A stretch of 64,000 nucleotides of DNA from Lachnospiraceae bacterium (GTDB taxonomy: Bacteria > Bacillota > Clostridia > Lachnospirales > Lachnospiraceae): contig JAILNS010000039.1 of NCBI GenBank assembly GCA_024691305.1, positions 186,001 to 250,000 on the forward strand, read 5' to 3'. Below are positions 43,762-53,143 of the stretch, in pieces. The translations under genes were made by a program, and so were the position numbers. Position 1 is the first letter of the stretch. Every line of letters begins with the position of its first letter. The notes beneath the pieces were generated by a model. It had not been told where the DNA came from. It did no database searches and saw only the letters and a list, made by a program, of their open reading frames with translations.

Positions 43762-45114
43762 ATGAAAATGAAAAAGTTAGTAGCACTCATTGCTACGGCA
43801 GCCATGACGATGTCTCTCACCGCATGCGGAGGCGCTGCAACAGAAACAGCACCCGCTGAGGACACCGCAGCTGCTGAGACAACAGAGGCAGCAACCGCTG
43901 AGGATACTGCAGCAGCTGAGACAACAGAGGCAGCACCCGCTGAGGATACTGCAGCAACTGAAGAGTTTGATTACGGCTCGGGTTCCATCACAATTTGGGC
44001 AGCTGATAATGTAGTAGATCTTACACAGCAGCTTGCTGACAAGTTCATCGCTGACAAGGGCGTTGATTACACAGTAGTAGTTGAAGCTTGCGGTGAAGGT
44101 GATGCAGCTTCCAATATGATAACAGACGTTGAAGCCGGCGCAGATATCTACGGTTTCGCACAGGACCAGTTAGCACGTCTTGTTGCAGCAGGCGCACTTC
44201 AGCCTCTTAATGCTGAGTTTGGTGACTGGGTAACAGCTAACAACGATGCAGGCAGCGTAAATGCAGCAACAGCAGGTTCTACAATATACGCATTCCCGCT
44301 CACATCCGATAACGGATACTTCTTATATTATGATAAGAGCGCCGTTACCGATCCTTCAAGCCTTGAGAAGATCCTTGAGGACTGCGAAGCAGCAGGCAAG
44401 AACTTCTACTTCGATGCAGACTCTGCTTGGTATAATGCAGCATTCTTCTTTGCAACAGGAGCAAATTGTACATTCGAAACAGATGATGCAGGTGCTTTCA
44501 CAGGAACAACAGCAAGTTATGCTTCGGACGCAGGTCTTGTAGCTTACAAAGCAATGATCAATATGATCGAGTCTCCTATCTTCGTAGACGGTTCGGCAGC
44601 AGGCGAAGCAACTAACGTAGGTGCTATCGTTGACGGTACTTGGGATTCAAGTGCACTTCAGGAGATCCTTGGTGACAACTATGCATGTGCTAAGCTTCCT
44701 TCTTTCAAGGGTTCTGACGGAAAAGATTATCAGCTTTCAGGATTTGGCGGATTCAAGCTTATGGGTGTTAAGCCTCAGACAGAAGGTGGAAAACTTAAAC
44801 TCTGCTATGAACTCGCACAGTATCTCTCAGATACAGATGCTCAGCTTGAAAGATTCAACGCTCAGGGTTGGGGTCCTTCAAACGTAGCAGCTCAGGCAGA
44901 TCCTGCAGTTAAGGCAGACCCTGCACTTTCAGCTCTTGCAGAGCAGCTCGCATTCACTATCCCTCAGGGACAGTATCCCGGAGAATGGTGGGATCTTGCA
45001 GGAGCACTCGGCAAAGATGTTGAGTCAGGTACGATCACTTCTTCATCATCCGATGATGATCTGATGGCTGAACTTAAGATCCATGACGATGGATGCCAGA
45101 GTTACATCCAGTAA
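43762..45114 (+). CDS. extracellular sugar-binding lipoprotein (MalE-like)
   Basis: A 450-residue protein; AGGAGGAG is 8 bp before this ATG. The signal peptide ends in the lipobox LTAC, so it is a lipoprotein. A linker of Ala/Glu/Thr repeats (AEDTAAAETTEA, DNA 43841-43960) precedes the binding domain, which starts ITIWAADNVVDLTQQLADKF and fits the SBP_bac_1 maltodextrin-binding class (APQGPE-like YGFAQDQLARLVAAGAL; SGFGGFKLMGVK). It delivers oligosaccharide to the two permeases that follow. No MalK ATPase is nearby; a shared MsmX-type ATPase is the likely partner. Confidence 0.92.
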   Translation: MKMKKLVALIATAAMTMSLTACGGAATETAPAEDTAAAETTEAATAEDTAAAETTEAAPAEDTAATEEFDYGSGSITIWAADNVVDLTQQLADKFIADKGVDYTVVVEACGEGDAASNMITDVEAGADIYGFAQDQLARLVAAGALQPLNAEFGDWVTANNDAGSVNAATAGSTIYAFPLTSDNGYFLYYDKSAVTDPSSLEKILEDCEAAGKNFYFDADSAWYNAAFFFATGANCTFETDDAGAFTGTTASYASDAGLVAYKAMINMIESPIFVDGSAAGEATNVGAIVDGTWDSSALQEILGDNYACAKLPSFKGSDGKDYQLSGFGGFKLMGVKPQTEGGKLKLCYELAQYLSDTDAQLERFNAQGWGPSNVAAQADPAVKADPALSALAEQLAFTIPQGQYPGEWWDLAGALGKDVESGTITSSSSDDDLMAELKIHDDGCQSYIQ

Positions 45115-45127
45115 TATGACTTGTTGG

Positions 45128-45158
45128 CGGAGGGAGTTGATCGCTCTCTCCGTCTTTT
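45128..45158 (+). terminator. intercistronic hairpin after the binding-protein gene
   Basis: CGGAGGGAG (45128-45136) pairs with CTCTCTCCG (45144-45152), one G-T, followed by TCTTTTAATTTT. Such partial terminators commonly give higher expression of the binding protein than the permeases. Confidence 0.7.
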
Positions 45159-45182
45159 AATTTTCTCATGGGGAGATAGACT

Positions 45183-46559
45183 ATGAACAAGATCAAAGAA
45201 TTCTTCAAATGGATAGGAAATGATCTGGCTGAAATAGGACGGACATTTAAGGATGGCGATTGGAAGACTCGCGTCTCATATCTCATCATGGGATTCGGTC
45301 CGGCTGCCAGAGGACTCGTGCTTAGGGGCGTTGCTTTTTTTGCGGTTGAGGTTCTCTTCATATGGTATATGGTGGGCTTCGGCTGGCAGTATTTGACCAA
45401 ACTTCATAATCTTGGTGATACGGAGACCCATATGGATCCCGACACCTTTGTTACCGTATACGGAGACAACAGTTTCCTTATTCTTTTGTACGGTATATTA
45501 AGCTTCATCCTGCTTCTCGCATTCATTCTGGTATGGCGTATGAATGTCAGGGAAAACAGAAATGAGGAACTGAGATTAAAATGCGGCAGATCTTTAGGAT
45601 CCAATAAAAAAGATCTGTACTCTCTGATAGACGAAAACTTTGATAAGACGCTTCTTGCATTACCTTGTCTTGGCATATTCCTTTTTATGGTACTGCCTAT
45701 AATCTTTATGATATGCATAGCGTTTACCAATTATGATGCTACACATCAGGCTCCTTCAAAACTCTTTACATGGGTAGGACTGGAGAACTTTAAGAACCTG
45801 TTTTCATTTGGGTCCGGCGGATTTGGTAAGACATTCATTACAGTCCTGACCTGGACTCTTGTGTGGGCTTTCTTTGCAACGTTCCTTACTTATTTTGGCG
45901 GTATGGCAGTGGCTATACTTATTAATAAGAAGGGCATTAAATTCAAAAAACTCTGGAGAACGATCCTGGTAATGACGATCGCGATCCCTCAGTTCGTATC
46001 GCTGCTTTATGTTTCCAAAATGTTTGCGGCAGACGGACTTATAAATTCATACCTTATTAAATGGGGCCTCGTAAATTCCCCGGTACCTTTCTGGAACAAT
46101 GCTATGTATGCGAGGATACTTATAATAGTACTAAACCTCTGGGTAGGTATTCCCTATGTAATGCTGATCTGTACGGGACTTCTTATGAATATTCCCGAGG
46201 ATCTGTATGAGTCTGCCAAGATAGACGGCGCAAATGCATGGCAGACCTTCCGTAAGATAACTCTTCCGTATATGCTTTTCGTTACAGGACCTTACCTGCT
46301 TACAAGCTTTACGGGTAATTTAAATAACTTCAATGTCATTTATCTTTTGTCAAAAGGCGAACCGAAATCGGTTCAGCTTACCGGCGCGGCAGGATATACA
46401 GACCTGCTCGTCACATGGCTGTACAAACTGACTATTCAGTCGAGTAACTATCGTATGGCAGCTGTTTTGGGTATCATGGTATTCATCGTGGTATCGGTGG
46501 TGTCACTTATCGTATACAGCTTCCTGCCTTCAGTCAGAGATGAGGAGGGATTCCAATAA
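45183..46559 (+). CDS. ABC sugar permease (MalF-like)
   Basis: A 458-residue membrane protein. It has two additional N-terminal helices, an extracellular segment, and the binding-protein-dependent transport core with the EAA motif ESAKIDGANAWQTFRKITLPYM for contact with the ATPase. The domain layout matches MalF. The MalG-like gene starts at its stop (TAATG overlap). Substrate is probably maltodextrin because an alpha-amylase gene follows. Confidence 0.93.
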   Translation: MNKIKEFFKWIGNDLAEIGRTFKDGDWKTRVSYLIMGFGPAARGLVLRGVAFFAVEVLFIWYMVGFGWQYLTKLHNLGDTETHMDPDTFVTVYGDNSFLILLYGILSFILLLAFILVWRMNVRENRNEELRLKCGRSLGSNKKDLYSLIDENFDKTLLALPCLGIFLFMVLPIIFMICIAFTNYDATHQAPSKLFTWVGLENFKNLFSFGSGGFGKTFITVLTWTLVWAFFATFLTYFGGMAVAILINKKGIKFKKLWRTILVMTIAIPQFVSLLYVSKMFAADGLINSYLIKWGLVNSPVPFWNNAMYARILIIVLNLWVGIPYVMLICTGLLMNIPEDLYESAKIDGANAWQTFRKITLPYMLFVTGPYLLTSFTGNLNNFNVIYLLSKGEPKSVQLTGAAGYTDLLVTWLYKLTIQSSNYRMAAVLGIMVFIVVSVVSLIVYSFLPSVRDEEGFQ

Positions 46560-47410
46560 TGAGTAAATCACGTAAAATTAGCAATTTCTTTGCATATCTG
46601 GTTTTGATCGTGATGAGCGTGGTATGGTTATTCCCGTTTGTCTGCATCATCCTGCAGAGTTTCAGGTCCGCTACCGGTGAGTATGGCGGAATGGTTAATT
46701 ATCTTGTACCTAAAGTTTTTTCATTGGATAATTATATCTGGCTTTTTGGCAATGAATCCAAGTTCGTACACTGGTATGCAAATACTCTTACGATAGCGAT
46801 CTTTGTTTCGATAGGACAGACCATCATGGTACTCATGGTGTCATATGCATTGTCGCGTATGAGATTTAAAGGACGTACGCTTCTTATGAGATTCTGGCTG
46901 ATACTTGGTATGTTCCCCGGATTCCTTACCATGATCTGCTTATACTTCCTGCTTAAACTTTTCGGACTCACACAGGAAGGCGCAGTTCCCGGACTTATCC
47001 TTATAGGCGTGGCCAGTTCAGGTATGGGATATTATGTCTGTAAGGGTTACTTTGATACGATCCCGAAGTCGCTTGACGAAGCTGCAAGAATAGACGGAGC
47101 TTCAAGAGCGCGAGTTTTCTTTAACATGATTATTCCGCTTTCAAAGCCCATCATCATATATACGGCCCTGGTTGCATTCATGGCACCCTGGTGCGATTAT
47201 GTATTTGCATCTTATGTGGCATTTGGAAACACGGACGGATACAACGTTGCGGTCGCTTTGTACAACTGGGTGAATACGGCTGATTATCAGGGGTATTTTA
47301 CCAGGTTCTGCGCAGGCGGTGTGTTGGTAGCCATACCCGTAACGATACTCTTCATGTGCCTGCAGAGGTACTATGTTGAGGGAGTTACCGGAGGAGCAGT
47401 CAAAGGCTGA
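46559..47410 (+). CDS. ABC sugar permease (MalG-like)
   Basis: A 283-residue protein with six hydrophobic helices and the EAA motif DEAARIDGASRARVFFNMIIPLSKP. Its start ATG overlaps the upstream TAATG junction. It pairs with the MalF-like permease, and the amylase gene starts 4 bp after its stop. Confidence 0.93.
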   Translation: MSKSRKISNFFAYLVLIVMSVVWLFPFVCIILQSFRSATGEYGGMVNYLVPKVFSLDNYIWLFGNESKFVHWYANTLTIAIFVSIGQTIMVLMVSYALSRMRFKGRTLLMRFWLILGMFPGFLTMICLYFLLKLFGLTQEGAVPGLILIGVASSGMGYYVCKGYFDTIPKSLDEAARIDGASRARVFFNMIIPLSKPIIIYTALVAFMAPWCDYVFASYVAFGNTDGYNVAVALYNWVNTADYQGYFTRFCAGGVLVAIPVTILFMCLQRYYVEGVTGGAVKG

Positions 47411-47413
47411 TCG

Positions 47414-49129
47414 ATGAAAAGCAGATTATTAAGTTTGATCCTGATAACTTGTATGATTACAGGCTGCGGTGCACAGACATCGCAGCCTGCATCTGCGTTG
47501 CAGGAAAAGCCGGATGAGCAGGAATCCTCCATAGAGGAGAGTGCACCTGAAAACGAATTATCCGAAACGATCCCTGAATATGTTTATGAACCGAATATCA
47601 TAGATGATAATTACAGAAATTATTATGAGATCTTTACAGGCTCGTTTTGTGACAGCAACGGGGATGGATCGGGAGACTTAAATGGAATAACGTCGAAGCT
47701 TGACTATATATCCGGACTTGGCTGCAACGGTATCTGGCTTACTCCGGTCATGGCAGCACCTTCTTATCATAAATATGATACGACGGACTATTACAGCATT
47801 GATCCTGCTTTTGGCACCAATGAAGACTTTAAGGCACTGGCCGATGCGTGCCATGACAGGGGGATCAGACTGGTCATAGATCTTGTGATCAATCATTCAT
47901 CTTCCGAACATCCATGGTTTACAGAGGCCTGTGATTATCTTAGAAACCTGCCCGAAGGCGCCGACCCTGCCCCTGAAGAATGCCCTTACGTTGATTATTA
48001 TCATTTTTCCAAAGAAAGATCCGATTCGTATTGTGAAGTCTCCGGAAGTAACTGGTACTATGAGGCTGTATTTAACTACACACAGCCGGACCTTAATTTA
48101 TATAATGAAGAACTTATTACGGAACTTAAAAGTATAGCTGCTTTTTGGATAGATCTGGGATGCGACGGATTCAGGATGGATGCTGCGATGCATTATGATG
48201 ATGAGTCGTCTTCATATAATATTGATTTTTTGAAGGATTACTATTCATATTGCCTTAGTCTGGATCCTGACTTTTATATGGTATCGGAGGTGTGGGCTCC
48301 CGAGAAGGTCATAGCAGAGTATTATCTAAGCGAAACGCCGAGCTTCTTTAATTTTGATGTTGCGGATGCCGAAGGCAAACTTATCCGTGCCGGAAGGGGA
48401 ACGTTAAGCGCAGAGAAATTCGTAAATGCTTGTCTTAACTATGAGACAGTGTACGGAAATGTAAATCCGGACTATATAGATGCTCCTTTTATAACAAATC
48501 ACGATATGGGACGTGTTGCTAACGCCGTTATGAGCGATCCTGTGACGCTTAAGATGACGGCGGGGCTTTTGCTTACGATGAGCGGATCTCCGTTTATATA
48601 TTACGGTGAAGAAATTGGGATGAAGTCCAAGGGAAAGGCGGATGAGAATAAGCGGCTGCATATGAACTGGTCAAATACCGATCCCACAGGTATATGTAAC
48701 GATCCTGAAGGAGCGGATAAAGATATAGAGCAGAGTTTTCCTCCGGCTGATGAGCAGATAAATGATCCGGATTCTATTCTTTCTTATTATAAAGAAGCAT
48801 TGGAGATCAGAAATGCGTTTCCGGAAATAGCCAGAGGTAAGATAGATATATGTGAGGGCCTGACGAAAGATGATCTTGCCGTCATAACCAAAACGTGGCA
48901 GAATGAAACCATAGCGATCGTATATAATACTTCTGATGATATACAGAGTGTTGAAATGGACACTTCGGAAATTGAAGGAATGGTATTATCCGGAGAACTA
49001 AATGCGGTTACGCCTTTGGCCGATGGCAACACGACGGATGGACAGGGAGTGTCAGGCAATAAATCATACTGTTATATAGAGGGAACATTTCTTCACATTC
49101 CGGCAAAAACTATTGTATTTCTGAAGTAA
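47414..49129 (+). CDS. GH13 alpha-amylase lipoprotein
   Basis: A 571-residue protein with a signal peptide and lipobox ITGC (Cys18), so it is anchored outside the cell. After a Ser/Glu linker the GH13 barrel shows YEIFTGSFCDSNGDGSGDLNGI, VIDLVINHSS, the nucleophile Asp in CDGFRMDAAMH, the acid/base Glu in YMVSEVWAPE and the third Asp in FITNHDMGR. It breaks alpha-glucans into oligosaccharides for the adjacent MalEFG-like transporter. The gene is the last in the operon, 4 bp after the permease. Confidence 0.93.
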   Translation: MKSRLLSLILITCMITGCGAQTSQPASALQEKPDEQESSIEESAPENELSETIPEYVYEPNIIDDNYRNYYEIFTGSFCDSNGDGSGDLNGITSKLDYISGLGCNGIWLTPVMAAPSYHKYDTTDYYSIDPAFGTNEDFKALADACHDRGIRLVIDLVINHSSSEHPWFTEACDYLRNLPEGADPAPEECPYVDYYHFSKERSDSYCEVSGSNWYYEAVFNYTQPDLNLYNEELITELKSIAAFWIDLGCDGFRMDAAMHYDDESSSYNIDFLKDYYSYCLSLDPDFYMVSEVWAPEKVIAEYYLSETPSFFNFDVADAEGKLIRAGRGTLSAEKFVNACLNYETVYGNVNPDYIDAPFITNHDMGRVANAVMSDPVTLKMTAGLLLTMSGSPFIYYGEEIGMKSKGKADENKRLHMNWSNTDPTGICNDPEGADKDIEQSFPPADEQINDPDSILSYYKEALEIRNAFPEIARGKIDICEGLTKDDLAVITKTWQNETIAIVYNTSDDIQSVEMDTSEIEGMVLSGELNAVTPLADGNTTDGQGVSGNKSYCYIEGTFLHIPAKTIVFLK

Positions 49130-49194
49130 AACACAATTTTTCTGATAATGATAACAATTTTCTGAAAATTTCTGAAAAAATTTCGAAAAAACTA

Positions 49195-49223
49195 TTGCAA
49201 TTAATCTTAGGATATGTTACATT
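49195..49223 (+). promoter_or_regulatory. sigma-A-like promoter of the FliD-like gene
   Basis: TTGCAA (49195-49200), 17 bp, TACATT (49218-49223), giving a leader of about 145 nt. Confidence 0.45.
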
Positions 49224-49229
49224 TACCCT

Positions 49230-49375
49230 AAGTAAATGGATAACCAGCGCTATCAGTATCTCCATTTACAGGTAAATCGGTATATCGTTCCGGTTAGAAT
49301 CCCCGACGGATACGGGGATCAGAGGATGATATAAGAGCTGCCGCACATTCACGGAAGAAAGGAGGGGCAGTCGTT
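49230..49375 (+). promoter_or_regulatory. structured 5' leader of the FliD-like gene
   Basis: Three hairpins can form in the leader: GTAAATGGA/TCCATTTAC (a perfect 9-bp stem, starting about 49232), ATCCCCG/CGGGGAT (7 bp, around 49300), and CTGCC/GGCAG enclosing the AGGAGG ribosome binding site near 49360. The last one could mask translation. It does not match the c-di-GMP-I or c-di-GMP-II riboswitch consensus that I know. Confidence 0.4.
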
Positions 49376-50686
49376 ATGGCTAATAATATTGCTATACTTA
49401 ACAATATCCATAATTTCTATTTATCGACGTACGCTGATAAGTCTAATTCGCCGTACGATACGCACAAGAAGTCTGAACTTCGAAGCGTATATAATTCGAT
49501 AGTCAAGATCAATAAAGACTCACCTCTCTATATTCTGGATAATTCCGATGAAGGTCGTGAATATGTTGTTGGCTTAAAAGAGAATGCAAGGGCTCTTAAG
49601 AATACTATTGCTTCCGTCGGTGGCATGGATGAAGAAGATATTCTTAATAAGAAGACCGCGGATTCGACCGATGAGTCGGTAGCTGTAGCCAAGTTCATAG
49701 GTGATCTTGATGACGATTCATCTGCGCCCGAGTTTGATATAGAAGTTAAGCACCTTGCTTCACCGCAGGTTAATCTGGGAAGATTCCTGACTGATGATGA
49801 GCCTGTTGATCTTCCTGCAGATACATATTCGTTTGATGTAAATATTAATGACTTAAGATATGAGTTCCAGTTTAATATCAAGAATACCGATACTAACCGT
49901 GAAGTTCAGGAACGTCTCGGAAGACTTATCAATAATTCACAGGTTGGTCTCAATGCGGAAGTGATAAGCGATGAAGCCGGAGAAAAGTCATACCTTAGAG
50001 TCGAATCACTGGCTACGGGTACCAAGAACGGATCCGGAGAACTGTTCAGGATCAGTGATGAGGATTCATCAAAGGCATCGGGCGCTGTTGAGTATTTTGG
50101 AATAGATTACACATCCAGGTTTGGAACCGATGCGGAATTTACCATAAACGGTGAACCGAGAAATGCTTCCAGCAATAACTTTACAGTCGGCAAAGTATAT
50201 GAGCTTACTCTTAAAGGAGTCAGTCCCGAAGGCGAGCAGACTCATATAGGTGTAATGACAGACGTTGAGTCGATGACAGAGAATCTGAACACTCTTATCG
50301 GCGGATACAACGATTTCATCAAGTCTGTGGCAGAATTTTCGGATACACATCCTATTTCCGCAAGACTGGTTAACGAAATGAGCTCCATAAGCCGTGCTTA
50401 TGCAGATACATTGACATCGGTAGGCGTTAATCTGAATATGGATGGAAGTCTTGAACTCGACCGTGAAGGATTTAAACAGGCAGTAAGAGACGGCGAGGCT
50501 GAAGGTGCAGCTTCATCGATCAAGTCATTTGCCAATTCACTTCTTGATAAGGCTAATCAGGTGGCACTTGATCCTATGACATATGCTGACAAAACGGTAG
50601 TTGCATATAAGAATCCCGGGAAGACATTTGTTTCGCCTTATACCACGAGTTCATATTCGGGACTTTTGTTCAACAGTTACTGCTGA
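49376..50686 (+). CDS. FliD-like flagellar filament capping/hook-associated protein
   Basis: A 436-residue secreted-type protein without a classical signal peptide, beginning MANNIAILNN with an N-terminal coiled helix. The middle resembles FliD domains: FDIEVKHLASPQVNLGRF, ADTYSFDVNINDLRYEFQF and NREVQERLGRLINNSQVGL. The C-terminal helix (MTENLNTLIGGYNDFIKSV and LDKANQVALDPMTYAD) fits FliD_C. FliD sits as a cap on the flagellar tip and aids filament polymerisation. The gene lies alone between the sugar operon and the ribosomal cluster, with its own promoter and terminator. Confidence 0.65.
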   Translation: MANNIAILNNIHNFYLSTYADKSNSPYDTHKKSELRSVYNSIVKINKDSPLYILDNSDEGREYVVGLKENARALKNTIASVGGMDEEDILNKKTADSTDESVAVAKFIGDLDDDSSAPEFDIEVKHLASPQVNLGRFLTDDEPVDLPADTYSFDVNINDLRYEFQFNIKNTDTNREVQERLGRLINNSQVGLNAEVISDEAGEKSYLRVESLATGTKNGSGELFRISDEDSSKASGAVEYFGIDYTSRFGTDAEFTINGEPRNASSNNFTVGKVYELTLKGVSPEGEQTHIGVMTDVESMTENLNTLIGGYNDFIKSVAEFSDTHPISARLVNEMSSISRAYADTLTSVGVNLNMDGSLELDREGFKQAVRDGEAEGAASSIKSFANSLLDKANQVALDPMTYADKTVVAYKNPGKTFVSPYTTSSYSGLLFNSYC

Positions 50687-50718
50687 CGTTCGGACGTAAA
50701 TGGCCGGACGTCTTTTTT
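50686..50718 (+). terminator. terminator of the FliD-like gene
   Basis: ACGTTCGG (50686-50693) pairs with CCGGACGT (50704-50711), followed by seven Ts. Confidence 0.9.
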
Positions 50719-50743
50719 TGCCATTAATTAAACACAAAAGTCC

Positions 50744-50811
50744 TTGACGATACCCGGGATATATGATACATTTATTGAGCGCAAAAGAGTTAGGCTCTTT
50801 TTTTTGTGCTT
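50744..50811 (+). promoter_or_regulatory. promoter and leader hairpin before rpmG
   Basis: TTGACG (50744-50749), 17 bp, TACATT (50767-50772). Just downstream GCGCAAAAGAG (50779-50789) pairs with CTCTTTTTTTTGTGC (to 50809), a terminator-like hairpin that could attenuate the rpmG-secE-nusG unit. Confidence 0.55.
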
Positions 50812-50853
50812 TTCTTTTGCGTTTCGTTTTATATGAATACGGAGGAATCAGAT

Positions 50854-51003
50854 ATGCGTACTAAGATTACACTGGCTTGTACCGAATGTAAGAACCGCAA
50901 CTACAATACGACCAAGGAAAAGAAGAATCATCCCGATCGTATGGAAACCAAGAAATATTGCAGATTCTGCCAGAGACATACTCTGCATAAAGAGACCAAG
51001 TAA
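50854..51003 (+). CDS. rpmG: 50S ribosomal protein L33
   Basis: A 49-residue protein starting [17 protein letters not shown], with two CxxC pairs (CTEC, CRFC) of the zinc-binding L33 form. Start at 50854 follows GGAGGAATCAGAT; the longer frame upstream is not needed. Followed after 27 bp by secE, the usual Firmicute order. Confidence 0.96.
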   Translation: MRTKITLACTECKNRNYNTTKEKKNHPDRMETKKYCRFCQRHTLHKETK

Positions 51004-51030
51004 TCACCGTTTGTGAAGAAAGGAGAAACT

Positions 51031-51234
51031 ATGTCTGAGAACAGTAGTGAAACCAAAGTCAAATTCTTTGACGGTGTAAAAGCGGAATTCAGAAAAATTA
51101 CCTGGCCGGATCCGACATCACTTGCAAAGCAGACAGCAGCTGTCATTGTTATTTCCGTGATAGTCGGCGGTCTTATAGCTGTGCTTGATATGGTATTCCA
51201 GTATGGTTTCAACTTCATCAGTTCTATAGGCTGA
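51031..51234 (+). CDS. secE: preprotein translocase subunit SecE
   Basis: A 67-residue protein with a cytoplasmic start, KVKFFDGVKAEFRKITWPDP (the SecE amphipathic helix) and one membrane segment (about 35-60). AAGGAG is 7 bp before the chosen ATG. SecE joins SecY and SecG in the translocon. nusG follows after 25 bp. Confidence 0.95.
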   Translation: MSENSSETKVKFFDGVKAEFRKITWPDPTSLAKQTAAVIVISVIVGGLIAVLDMVFQYGFNFISSIG

Positions 51235-51259
51235 TATCTTTTACAATGTGGAGGAAAAC

Positions 51260-51784
51260 ATGGCTGAAACAGAAGCTAATTGGTATGTAGTGCACACCTA
51301 TTCCGGTTACGAGAATAAAGTTAAAGCTAATATTGAGAAGACCATAGAGAACCGCCACCTTGAAGAAGAGATTCTTGAAGTAAGGGTTCCGATGGAGGAT
51401 GTATCCGAAATGAGAAACGGGGTTCGCAAGGCCGTTCAACGTAAGATGTTTCCCGGATATGTTCTTATAAATATGGTCATGAATGACGACACATGGTATG
51501 TGGTTCGTAATACCAGGGGAGTTACCGGATTTGTCGGCCCCGGATCCAAACCCGTACCGCTTACCGAAGCTGAAATGAAACCCCTCGGCATCAAAATGGA
51601 TAATGTATCCGTTGATTTCGGAGAGGGCGATATGGTAGCTGTAGTAGCGGGCGTTTGGAAGGATACCGTTGGTGTTGTTCAAAAAATGGATATGGCAAAA
51701 CAGACAGCTACTCTGAATGTAGAGCTCTTTGGACGTGAAACTCCTGTCGAGATCAGTTTTGCCGAAATGAGACGTATGGTATAA
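51260..51784 (+). CDS. nusG: transcription termination/antitermination protein NusG
   Basis: A 174-residue protein. The N-terminal NGN domain reads WYVVHTYSGYENKVKANIEKT and GYVLINMVMNDDTWYVVRNT; the C-terminal KOW domain reads GDMVAVVAGVWKDTVGVVQKMD. The start is at MAET after GTGGAGGAAAAC; a GTG four codons upstream lacks room for a binding site. NusG couples transcription and translation and modulates pausing and Rho. Confidence 0.96.
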   Translation: MAETEANWYVVHTYSGYENKVKANIEKTIENRHLEEEILEVRVPMEDVSEMRNGVRKAVQRKMFPGYVLINMVMNDDTWYVVRNTRGVTGFVGPGSKPVPLTEAEMKPLGIKMDNVSVDFGEGDMVAVVAGVWKDTVGVVQKMDMAKQTATLNVELFGRETPVEISFAEMRRMV

Positions 51785-51789
51785 CTCCA

Positions 51790-51893
51790 TACATTAACAG
51801 TGATCTGTACGTCCGGGAAACCGGCGTTTAGATAAGTGGGAGTTCCCGGTAGTCGGGGGCGCCAATCACCACAACCATTAGGAGGTTAAAATA
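51790..51893 (+). promoter_or_regulatory. leader of the rplK-rplA genes
   Basis: The 110-bp gap holds two GC-rich pairings (CCGGGAAACCGG and the GTGGGAG...GGTAGTCGGGGG region) before CCAATCACCACAACC and AGGAGG. The GTGGGAG and CCAATCACCAC segments recur between nusG and rplK in Firmicutes (from memory). L1 or L10-type protein control is likely, but not shown. Confidence 0.4.
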
Positions 51894-52319
51894 ATGGCAA
51901 AGAAAGTAGAAGGCTACATTAAGTTGCAGATTCCCGCCGGCAAAGCAACACCGGCACCCCCTGTTGGACCGGCTCTCGGCCAGCACGGAGTTAACATCGT
52001 TGAATTCACCAAGCAGTTCAACGCAAAGACAGCAGATCAGGGCGATGTCCTTATTCCTGTTGTCATCACTGTATACGCTGACAGAAGCTTCAGTTTTATC
52101 ACTAAGACTCCTCCGGCTGCAGTCCTTTTGAAGAAGGCTTGCAACATTCAGTCAGGTTCGGGTGTACCGAATAAGACAAAGGTTGCTACCATATCCAAGG
52201 ATAAGGTCAGAGAGATCGCCGAGACCAAGATGCCCGATCTTAACGCTGCAAACATCGAGAGTGCTATGAGCATGATAGCAGGTACCGCACGCAGCATGGG
52301 TATCGTAGTGGAAGATTGA
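51894..52319 (+). CDS. rplK: 50S ribosomal protein L11
   Basis: A 141-residue protein with the conserved Pro-rich N-domain ([25 protein letters not shown]) and the rRNA-binding C-domain (KEVRE-like [16 protein letters not shown]). It lies in the GTPase-associated centre. AGGAGG precedes it, and rplA follows after 15 bp. Confidence 0.96.
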   Translation: MAKKVEGYIKLQIPAGKATPAPPVGPALGQHGVNIVEFTKQFNAKTADQGDVLIPVVITVYADRSFSFITKTPPAAVLLKKACNIQSGSGVPNKTKVATISKDKVREIAETKMPDLNAANIESAMSMIAGTARSMGIVVED

Positions 52320-52334
52320 TAGGAGGACAGTGAC

Positions 52335-53027
52335 ATGAAGCATGGTAAGAAATACAATGAGGCTGCCAAACTGGTAGATCGTACAGTATACTATGAGCCC
52401 AATGACGCTGTGGCTCTGGTTAAGAAGACAGGCATTGCAAAGTTTGACGAAACCGTAGAAGTACACATCCGTACAGGCTGCGATGGACGTCATGCAGAGC
52501 AGCAGGTAAGAGGCGCCGTAGTACTTCCCAACGGAACAGGTAAGAGCGTACGCGTACTTGTTTTTGCAAAGGGTGAGAAGGCTACAGAGGCTGAAAATGC
52601 AGGTGCTGATTATGTAGGAGCTGAAGACCTTATCCCGAAGATCCAGAATGAGGGATGGTTTGAGTTCGATGTTGTAGTAGCTACTCCTGATATGATGGGT
52701 GTTGTAGGACGTCTTGGTAAGGTTCTCGGACCTAAGGGACTTATGCCCAACCCTAAAGCAGGTACTGTAACAATGGATGTTTCCAAGGCTATTGCAGATA
52801 TCAAAGCCGGTAAGATCGAGTACAGACTTGACAAGGCAAATATCATTCATTGCCCTATCGGAAAAGTATCATTCGATGAAGATAAGCTTCAGGAAAACTA
52901 TACAGCACTTATGGATGCAATACTTAAGGCTAAACCCTCAGCGCTTAAAGGCCAGTATTTAAAGAGCGTATCGCTCTCAACTACAATGGGCCCCGGCGTA
53001 AGAGTTTCAACAGCTAAGTACTCATAA
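52335..53027 (+). CDS. rplA: 50S ribosomal protein L1
   Basis: A 230-residue protein with L1 hallmarks: [38 protein letters not shown] and [22 protein letters not shown]1 forms the mobile stalk near the E site and can bind its own mRNA to autoregulate. AGGAGG is 10 bp before the ATG. A terminator follows. Confidence 0.96.
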   Translation: MKHGKKYNEAAKLVDRTVYYEPNDAVALVKKTGIAKFDETVEVHIRTGCDGRHAEQQVRGAVVLPNGTGKSVRVLVFAKGEKATEAENAGADYVGAEDLIPKIQNEGWFEFDVVVATPDMMGVVGRLGKVLGPKGLMPNPKAGTVTMDVSKAIADIKAGKIEYRLDKANIIHCPIGKVSFDEDKLQENYTALMDAILKAKPSALKGQYLKSVSLSTTMGPGVRVSTAKYS

Positions 53028-53043
53028 GATCCGATGATCAAAG

Positions 53044-53072
53044 CCCCCGACAGAAGTCGGGGGTTTATTTTT
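53044..53072 (+). terminator. terminator after rplA
   Basis: CCCCCGAC (53044-53051) pairs with GTCGGGGG (53056-53063), loop AGAA, then TTTATTTTTT. Confidence 0.95.
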
Positions 53073-53143
53073 TGCTAACGATGTCTTTTCTGTACTGATC
53101 CGGCAGACTTGATTAGATTATTTCTATACTATATACTCAATAT

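Noticed and set aside
49232-49262. Sigma-28 (flagellar) promoter before the FliD-like gene
   Set aside because: A TAAA is present, but the -10 region does not match CCGATAT; the sigma-A-like TTGCAA/TACATT fits better.
49195-49375. c-di-GMP-I or c-di-GMP-II riboswitch
   Set aside because: The conserved aptamer cores of neither class are present; only generic hairpins were seen.
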